DNA from: Marinobacterium sedimentorum
Lineage (GTDB): Bacteria; Pseudomonadota; Gammaproteobacteria; Pseudomonadales; Balneatricaceae
Reading direction: 5' to 3'
Length of the DNA: 64,000 bases
NCBI RefSeq assembly: GCF_024267675.1
Contig: NZ_JALDYX010000019.1
Location: 29,790-93,789 of the forward strand
Below the pieces are notes generated by a model. It saw nothing but the letters and a program-made list of their open reading frames with translations, was not told where the DNA came from and did no database searches. Of the stretch, positions 59,382 through 64,000 are shown in pieces; position 1 is the first letter of the stretch, and each line of letters opens with the position of its first letter. Made by a program: the position numbers and the translations under genes.

Positions 59382-59893
59382 CCTTACTCAGAAGCCTCGC
59401 TAGTAATAGTGAGGCTTTTTTGTGCCTGGGAAGACCGCGCCGAGTCATCGAACCGAGGTTCGATAACTCGCTATATCCATGTAGCTCGCCCTGCGGGTAA
59501 TCGTCGCTGCACGCCGATATGCCAAATTGCTCCCGGCAATTTTGGTCCGCCTCCGGGCACCACTCTATCTACAAACGTCAAAAAGCCTCGCTAATAGTAG
59601 CGAGGCTTTTTTGTGTCCGGACGTTTGGCGTAGGCTCCATCGAACCAGGGTTCGATTATTAGCCATGCCCCTATGGATCGCCCTTCGGGTAATCGTCGCT
59701 GCACGCCGATATGCCAAATTGCTCCCGGCAATTTTGATCCGCCTCCGGGTACCACTCTATCTATAAACATCAAAAAGCCTCGCCATTAGTAGCGATGGCT
59801 TTTTTGTATGCGGGAAGACCGCACCGAATTATCGAACCGAGATTCGATGACTCGGTACATAGATGTTGCTCGCCCTGCTGAGCTTAAAATCTT
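59382..59893 (+). repeat. Tandem array of tRNA-Phe 3' ends with terminators
   Basis: After the real tRNA, the 17-base 3' segment TCCGCCTCCGGGCACCA recurs at 59546-59562 exactly and at 59738-59754 with one change, 181 and 192 bases apart. Each copy is followed by the same AGCCTCGC...GAGGCTTTTTT hairpin. The spacer between copies (about 59420-59545 and 59610-59737) is also shared, including GGGTAATCGTCGCTGCACGC and CCAAATTGCTCCCGGCAATT. A third, decayed spacer copy runs to about 59910, into the end of the MFS gene. Such arrays can arise from repeated site-specific integration or unequal crossing-over. Confidence 0.88.
59392..59422 (+). terminator. Terminator of tRNA-Phe
   Basis: AAGCCTC, short loop, GAGGCTTTTTT just past the CCA end. 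The same hairpin-plus-T-tract follows each downstream copy of the tRNA 3' end. Confidence 0.85.
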
Positions 59894-60748
59894 CTATATT
59901 GTTCCCGGCAACTGGGGGATGGTATCCACTGTAAACACCGTGCCTTTGCCTGTGTGTCGGATAAACAGCCCCAACGCGACCAGCAGCAAGGCCGTTACCG
60001 TCAGGATGTCGTACACCAGATTGAGTGAACCGGTGGCTTCGCGCAGGTAGCCTGCCAGATAGATATTCAGCCAGGCGGATAGCGGCATTGCGCTAAAGCC
60101 CACCAGAAAACAAATGATGCAGGCGAACAGGGCTGTGCGTTCGCCAAGGATGACTCCCAGCAGGCGCATGGCAGGAATCGCGGCGGTATCCGTACTCGAG
60201 TCTGCATTCAGCACCCTGGGCTGGAGTCCTCTCAGCAGCCTCCAGCTCAGCATCAACGCCAGTACACCGATAACACCTGCGATAATCCAGCTGCTCTCCC
60301 AGCCAAACAAGGGTACTACAAGCAATATCAGCAGACCGTTCGCACCATAGCCCCAGGCAGTCCCGCTAGACGCGCAGGACATGCAGCTGGCATAGCGGCT
60401 GATAATTTCCACGATAGTGCCCCAGCTGATCGACGCGCTGGCCGCGAGAATGATTAGTGCCAGTGTTATGTGCAACGGATCACGCAACTGGGACATCAGA
60501 AACAGCAGCGCCGTTGTGAGACTTGTAGTCGTCAGTGCCAGACGCACCGTGCCGACACGGTGCCCAATAAGTCCCAGCAGCAGAGCACCGGCCAGATAAG
60601 ACAGCGGGGTTAGAGCACCAATGGCAGCGAGCTGCCAGTTGGAAATATTGATCGACTCCCGCATCAGAGGCAGCAGCGCCGCAAACAGGAAAACGCCAAA
60701 TCCGTGACTCACGACCTGATTCAGGCCAAATATGGCTGCCATGCGCAT
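59894..60748 (-). pseudogene. MFS transporter, C-terminally truncated
   Basis: A 284-residue major facilitator protein with about eight transmembrane helices; a full MFS protein (about 390 residues, YbfB/YjiJ-like here) has twelve, so roughly the last four are missing. The final residues (GKGTVFTVDTIPQLPGTI) no longer look like membrane protein and the stop lies in the decayed edge of the tRNA-Phe repeat array. The natural reading is loss of the 3' end by recombination with that array. It is divergent from a damaged LysR gene, its probable regulator. A functional short form cannot be excluded. Confidence 0.7.
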
Positions 60749-60874
60749 GCTTTAAATTTCCTCAAAACAGAAAAGCTCCGCCAATAACGGAGCTGACAAG
60801 CTGCCACATTAAATCCTTTGTTAGGTAAATCGATAAATATTGATCACCTCGTTCATTCATATTGATAACTTAAA

Positions 60875-61773
60875 ATGCCTGAATTGCCGATCGGCCTGCT
60901 GCGTACCTTTGTCATTACCGCACAGACGCTCAACCTCACCGCCGCCGCCAGTCAGCTGCATCGTGCGCCCTCCACCATCAGCATGCAGCTGAACCGGCTG
61001 GAGTCTCTGGTTGACACTCAACTGCTGGTACGCGGGCAGTACGGCGTGCGCCTAACGCCCGCCGGCGAGCAACTGATTACCCATGCGCATCAATTACTTA
61101 ACCTGCACGACCGTATTCTGGGCCCGTTCCACAACGTCGATATTGCCGGCAAAGTTCGCCTGGGCACCCACGACCAATATGCAACACGAACCCTGACCCC
61201 GATTCTGGAAGCCTTCGTCCTGTCCTACCCGCAAACGCAACTGGAGGTGACCTGTGATCACAGGCCCCAGCACCTTGCGTCCCTGGTGAACGAAGGCCAG
61301 CTGGATCTCGCACTGGTCGGGATGCCGGCACAGTCCGAGGGGGGCCAGCGCCTGCAACCGGACGAGCTTGTGTGGATCCGTTCAGAGCGACACGACGTTC
61401 ATAAACGCGACCCGCTGCCGCTGGCGGTCTTTGTCGAGGGCCGTTTCCACCGGGACTCCGCGAGTCTCGCCCTGCAGCAAACAGACAAAGCCTATCGCAT
61501 CGCCTTTATCAGCCAGAGCCGCGCCGGGGTGCTTGCTGCGGTACGCGCAGGTATCGGAATCGGCGTTATTCCGCGCTCAACGCTGGAACCCGGCATGATC
61601 ATTGTGGAAACAGATCTGCCTCCCCTTCCAAAAACCGACACACGCTCTTCGTCGCAGAGCAGTCCAACGAGGCCACGCAACGTCTCGCGCAAACCATCAG
61701 GGAAAGTCCACAATTCTCGTCACCTGGCCAAACCCCCTTACCCGAAACAAACACAGCCACCGCGAAAAGCTGA
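60875..61773 (+). pseudogene. LysR-family regulator with C-terminal frameshift
   Basis: The N-terminal helix-turn-helix (LRTFVITAQTLNLTAAASQLHRAPSTISMQLNRLE) and effector domain are intact to about residue 255 (LPPLPKTDT). There the frame breaks: an extra AC in GACACACGC near 61638-61643 shifts reading. Without it the frame continues TLFVAEQSNEATQRLAQTIR and stops at TGA 61771-61773, a normal LysR end of about 299 residues. As it stands, the frame runs on into the MITE to 61855 with a nonsense tail. It lies divergent from the truncated MFS gene. A sequencing error is the alternative. Confidence 0.75.
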
Positions 61774-61781
61774 GCGCCCCC

Positions 61782-61942
61782 GGAGGCTGTCCGACAATAC
61801 TCAGCCTACTGCGAACCACCCGAGCTTGGCTGTTTTTTGTGCTGTTTTGCGTTAAATAGAACCACTATTCGCCTTAAAACATCGCAAAAAACCGCTCAAA
61901 TCAGCTGGCTCTCGCTACGACCAGCATTATCGGACAGCCTCC
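61782..61942. repeat. MITE-like palindromic repeat, copy 2
   Basis: 161 bp, matching copy 1 at 17029-17190 throughout. The 13-bp ends GGAGGCTGTCCGA / TCGGACAGCCTCC are perfect inverted repeats. It begins 8 bases past the repaired lysR stop. Both copies have CCTCCTAG at the right end. Confidence 0.87.
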
Positions 61943-61960
61943 TAGCTGGCGGCATGTGCT

Positions 61961-62180
61961 TGTGAATAACCTGTTGTGCATAAACTAACGAGCAGGCCAG
62001 GGGATAACTGCTCACAAAAAGCCTGCACAAGCCTGTGAGCAACCTGATAACAAGTATCAGTGAACTGCCTGTAAGCGCCGTATTATAGGGGGTCTTATAT
62101 TCTGATCAGCAATTGTACCCGATGGAGCAACGGTGCCGGTTTAACGCTTCCTAATGTTATCCACAAACAGTTTATGCACA
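61961..62180. other. Cluster of DnaA-box-like sequences
   Basis: Within 220 bp: TGTGAATAA (61961-61969), TGTGCATAA (61975-61983), the consensus TTATCCACA (62157-62165) and TTATGCACA (62172-62180). They form two inverted pairs. Between them lie AT-richer sequence (TATTATAG, CTTATATTCTGATC) and the repeat GCTCACA...TGTGAGC. This could be a DnaA-titration or origin-like site. No replication gene is adjacent. Confidence 0.5.
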
Positions 62181-62319
62181 GAATACACACACTCAGCACA
62201 TACAGCCTGACTCTCTAAATACCATCGGTTCGGCGCGAGCGCACTGATGCCAGCGGAATCATCAAGGACTATTCACAGCCCTGAAGCGTCCTTTAGGACT
62301 TTTTCCTATAGAGCTTTCC

Positions 62320-62455
62320 CGGCAAAAGTCCATACTAGCTACACGAGGATTCAGACGGATCTGATGGTTGCAGGGAAGCAATCAGCCCGGCAAGGATGCC
62401 TAAAGCACCTCACTTTTACACCCCCGAGTCATGGATGGCTCGGGGGCGTTTTTTT
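62320..62455 (+). ncRNA. Candidate CsrB/RsmY-type small RNA
   Basis: Five GGA triplets in 90 bases, four of them in hairpin loops: TCAGA-CGGA-TCTGA (62351-62364), GGTTGC-AGGGAA-GCAATC (62366-62383), GGCA-AGGA-TGCC (62389-62400) and the terminator loop with ATGGATGG (62421-62455); a fifth is single-stranded at 62347. GGA in short loops is the binding signature of CsrA/RsmA, and CsrB/RsmY/RsmZ RNAs are chains of such hairpins ending in a Rho-independent terminator. A TATAGA -10-like box is at 62307-62312; the -35 is poor. Predicted length is about 135 bases. The 5' end is a guess. Confidence 0.5.
62421..62455 (+). terminator. Strong intrinsic terminator
   Basis: CCCCCGAG, 10-base loop TCATGGATGG, CTCGGGGG, then CGTTTTTTTA. 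No protein gene lies upstream to need it, which points to a non-coding transcript. Confidence 0.88.
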
Positions 62456-62937
62456 ATGTGCTGCAGAAAATTGCAATACCGCCACACTACCGCGAAGACA
62501 CGCTCGCGTACTTCCCAGCCTGTACCAGTCGACGACCATCTTCGCTTCGATGACTCATCTCACACCTTCCCGCTCGTTTTCTGCACCGACAGCAGAGCGC
62601 CTTCATGCGATTGGCGCGGCGGTTTACAAGGCGATAGCCGATTGACCCGTGCCAGGGCGGTATCTGGTGCTCGTGTGTCCAACGGGTCCGTGGCGAGCAG
62701 TCTCATCAATGCAGATGTGTCGGTAAGGTGGGGTCAGTCTGCCGGTAACGCCAGCGAGACAAAAGCAGGCGCTGTCGCGGCACATGACTGGGAGGCCCGG
62801 CGAATCCAGTTATGAAGCAGGTTGGCGTTGATACCGTGATCCAGCGCGATCCGGTCGTATCCGTCCGGCGAACCCATCTTGAGCCAGGTGCCGTGAGCGC
62901 CTGATAGTGTCCACCTATTTCTAAGTGGACACCTGTT
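62456..62937. other. Region with degenerate sequence before the IS66 scar
   Basis: No intact gene. The left part (62456-62715) shows nothing I recognise. The right part holds a decayed IS66-type fragment (listed separately) and the inverted repeat GTGTCCAC / GTGGACAC (62907-62932) directly upstream of the next IS66-type gene. Confidence 0.5.
62720..62890 (-). pseudogene. Degenerate IS66-type accessory gene fragment
   Basis: The minus-strand reading DRIALDHGINANLLHNWIR...FVSLALPAD parallels ARIALDHGLNTNLVHKWIR...FIPLALPA of the gene at 62938 on the other strand. Only this middle part survives; the N-terminus is lost. The two copies are thus inverted relative to each other. Confidence 0.7.
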
Positions 62938-63426
62938 ATGACACTGCCAAGCGTATCGCAAGCTCCAAAGAAGCGTCGTCGTTATGCCACCGAATTCAAA
63001 GCCAGGATTGTGGCTGCCTGCCAGCAGCCGGATGCCTCAGTCGCCCGTATCGCACTTGATCATGGACTCAATACTAACCTGGTCCATAAATGGATTCGCA
63101 CCGGGCAATCACCACAGCCCTCTACACCTTCCTTCATACCGCTGGCGTTACCGGCCCTTCTAGATCAAAAAATGATACCGAGCTCTGACGACAGCATCCG
63201 CATCGAGATCCCGCGCCCGGGCGGTAACCTGGTCGTGAGCTGGCCCGTGACGCAGGCCGATCGTAATCGCCGGACGCTTACAGTTACGCTCCCAGCACAG
63301 GATCTTGAGCTTGTCGCGGCTGCAATTACAGAACACGAAGAGCGCCGACTCGAATGGAGACAGAGCCATCTCCTGCTCAATCAGCGCCGCCAGCCCATCA
63401 ATGGACTTGCGCATGTCGACCGGTAG
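62938..63426 (+). pseudogene. IS66-family TnpA-like gene, 3' end chimeric
   Basis: A 162-codon frame. Residues 1-108 are an IS66 accessory protein (basic KKRRRYATEFKARIVAACQQP, helix-turn-helix, IRIEIPRPGGNLVVSWPVTQ). After about residue 108 (near 63262) the sequence is just the antisense of a truncated tnpB gene on the other strand. So two oppositely oriented IS66 elements are joined here. Confidence 0.75.
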
Positions 63427-63468
63427 CGCGTAGAGGTAGACCGGCCCGGTACCGGCGGGACGTATCAT
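63283..63468 (-). pseudogene. tnpB: IS66 TnpB, truncated
   Basis: The first 62 residues of IS66 TnpB (MIRPAGTGPVYLYALPVDMRKSIDG, FESALFVFCNCSRDKLKILCWERN); a full TnpB is about 115. The match ends at WERN, and past it the frame reads antisense of the plus-strand gene. Its start overlaps the end of the tnpA gene upstream. Confidence 0.8.
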
Positions 63469-63812
63469 GCCTGCGGCTCCAGTTGTCGCAACAGGCCTGG
63501 CAGCAGCTGCTCCACCGCGGCGAGCGGGATCTCCAGGCGGATACCATTGGGCAGGCAGACGTTCAGGTGCTGGCCGGCAGCGGCCAGCGCCCCGCCGTGT
63601 CCCATCAGCACCCAGTCGGATAGGCCAGTCTGCGCTGGATGCGGTGTCGCCGCCAAACGGCCTTTCCAGTAGGTCATACGATAAGGCGTTAACCCCTGTT
63701 CCTGGCAGTATGCCCGCTGGGTCAGGCCGCTGGCCTTCCAGGCTTCAAGATGCTGGTGCCAGAAGGCCTCTTTTAGTTCGTCCGGGACTGTCTCCTGAGT
63801 GTATTCGGTCAT
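63465..63812 (-). CDS. tnpA: IS66 family accessory protein TnpA
   Basis: A complete 115-residue IS66 accessory protein (FWHQHLEAWKASGLTQRAYCQEQGL, YRMTYWKGRL, LPNGIRLEIPLAAVEQLLPGLL). Its end overlaps the start of tnpB by 4 bases, the usual IS66 tnpA-tnpB coupling. tnpC (the transposase proper) is missing, so the element is dead on its own. Confidence 0.82.
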   Translation of the reverse strand: MTEYTQETVPDELKEAFWHQHLEAWKASGLTQRAYCQEQGLTPYRMTYWKGRLAATPHPAQTGLSDWVLMGHGGALAAAGQHLNVCLPNGIRLEIPLAAVEQLLPGLLRQLEPQA

Positions 63813-63879
63813 GGCAGCACTCCTTCATAATCAGAGCCATGACGTTACCGGACGGTGATAGCTGAAAACAGGTGGGGTT

Positions 63880-63907
63880 AATTGATCGCTTACAATTGAT
63901 CGCTTAC
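63880..63907. repeat. Duplicated IS66 terminal sequence
   Basis: Two adjacent 14-base copies of AATTGATCGCTTAC; read on the minus strand each begins GTAAGCG, the terminal motif of IS66 elements. It marks the outer end of the leftward element, present twice. Confidence 0.75.
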
Positions 63908-63969
63908 CCGCGAGCGGCGCCGTCTACCTGCCCCATGTGAGGGTCATCACCCGCATCGATCCATAACGG

Positions 63970-64000
63970 AAAAACCCCGGCCTCAACGAGACCGGGGTTT
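63970..64000. terminator. Terminator hairpin at the window edge
   Basis: AAACCCCGG, an 11-base loop, CCGGGGTTT, cut by the window end. It probably belongs to a gene to the right or to the IS flank. Confidence 0.65.

Noticed and set aside
59264..59766. Short frames of 60-85 codons in the tRNA-Phe repeat array
   Set aside because: They read through the tRNA and its copied 3' ends; their similarity to each other comes from the DNA repeat, not from protein conservation.
61774..61855. C-terminal tail of the LysR frame as a novel domain
   Set aside because: The last part is translation of the MITE; the same residues appear in an unused frame of MITE copy 1. It is a frameshift product.
61961..62180. 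Chromosomal origin oriC
   Set aside because: DnaA boxes are present, but dnaA, dnaN, rpmH or mnmG are absent and the setting is a decaying mobile region. Kept only as a DnaA-box cluster.
62247..62815. Two overlapping reading frames (132 and 139 codons) on the plus strand
   Set aside because: They run through the GGA hairpins and across the strong terminator at 62421-62455, overlap each other in different frames, and look like no protein. A non-coding transcript explains the region better.

Overview
The window looks like a core-chromosome segment of a GC-rich marine gammaproteobacterium on the Oceanospirillales/Pseudomonadales side. Support: a Crc-type catalytically dead nuclease homologue next to pyrE, an Rsd/AlgQ gene, a rho-ubiD-reductase block, the pckA-hslO-hslR-yrfG-nudE block, gmk-rpoZ-spoT, phasins (polyhydroxyalkanoate granules) and a sigma-54/DctBD-type TRAP C4-dicarboxylate system. 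Genus-level placement (for example Marinobacterium-like) is inference only.

Layout. 1-13.2 kb: start of an EF-G paralogue, a DUF465 gene, a 2Fe-2S ferredoxin reductase with ubiD, rho, trxA divergent from ppx, then pckA, the heat-shock genes hslO and hslR, yrfG, nudE and sodB. 13.2-20.6 kb: tesA head to head with the ybbAP exporter (their start codons share bases), a 162-bp palindromic MITE-like repeat, and a very large AsmA/DUF748 envelope protein. 20.7-25.4 kb: an unlisted 41-residue membrane protein with a MerR regulator, rpiA divergent from ilvA, and two phasin genes whose promoters are each bracketed by two copies of one 15-bp palindrome. 25.5-33.2 kb: a TRAP transporter (dctP, dctQ, dctM) behind a clear -24/-12 promoter, with its own response regulator and sensor kinase. 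33.4-51.4 kb: tex, gshA (TTG start, 8-bp tandem repeat at the stop), a FliL-like gene, rsd, a WD40 lipoprotein, an FKBP, an ABC-F ATPase, an HDOD protein, the gmk-rpoZ-spoT stringent-response operon, a hybrid histidine kinase with a molybdopterin-fold partner, and a racemase. 51.5-59.4 kb: a secreted phytase-like esterase with a Pho box, a thioesterase, mepA, yicC/rph, crc/pyrE and tRNA-Phe.

From 59.4 kb to the end the sequence is accessory and decaying. The tRNA-Phe 3' end with its terminator is repeated in tandem, an MFS gene is cut short against that array, the divergent LysR gene carries a 2-bp frameshift, and a second MITE copy follows. Then comes a cluster of DnaA-box-like sites and a run of GGA-in-loop hairpins ending in a strong terminator, which looks like an unannotated CsrB/RsmY-type regulatory RNA. 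The window ends in a scar of colliding IS66-family elements.

How parts fit together: DctB/DctD with sigma-54 should drive dicarboxylate uptake; Crc and the candidate Rsm-type RNA are post-transcriptional carbon-control elements; the phasin operators point to a PhaR-like repressor that responds to storage polymer; the Pho box links the phytase-like protein to phosphate limitation; SpoT and the omega subunit form the stringent-response node. All product names come from reading the translated sequence; no database search was run.
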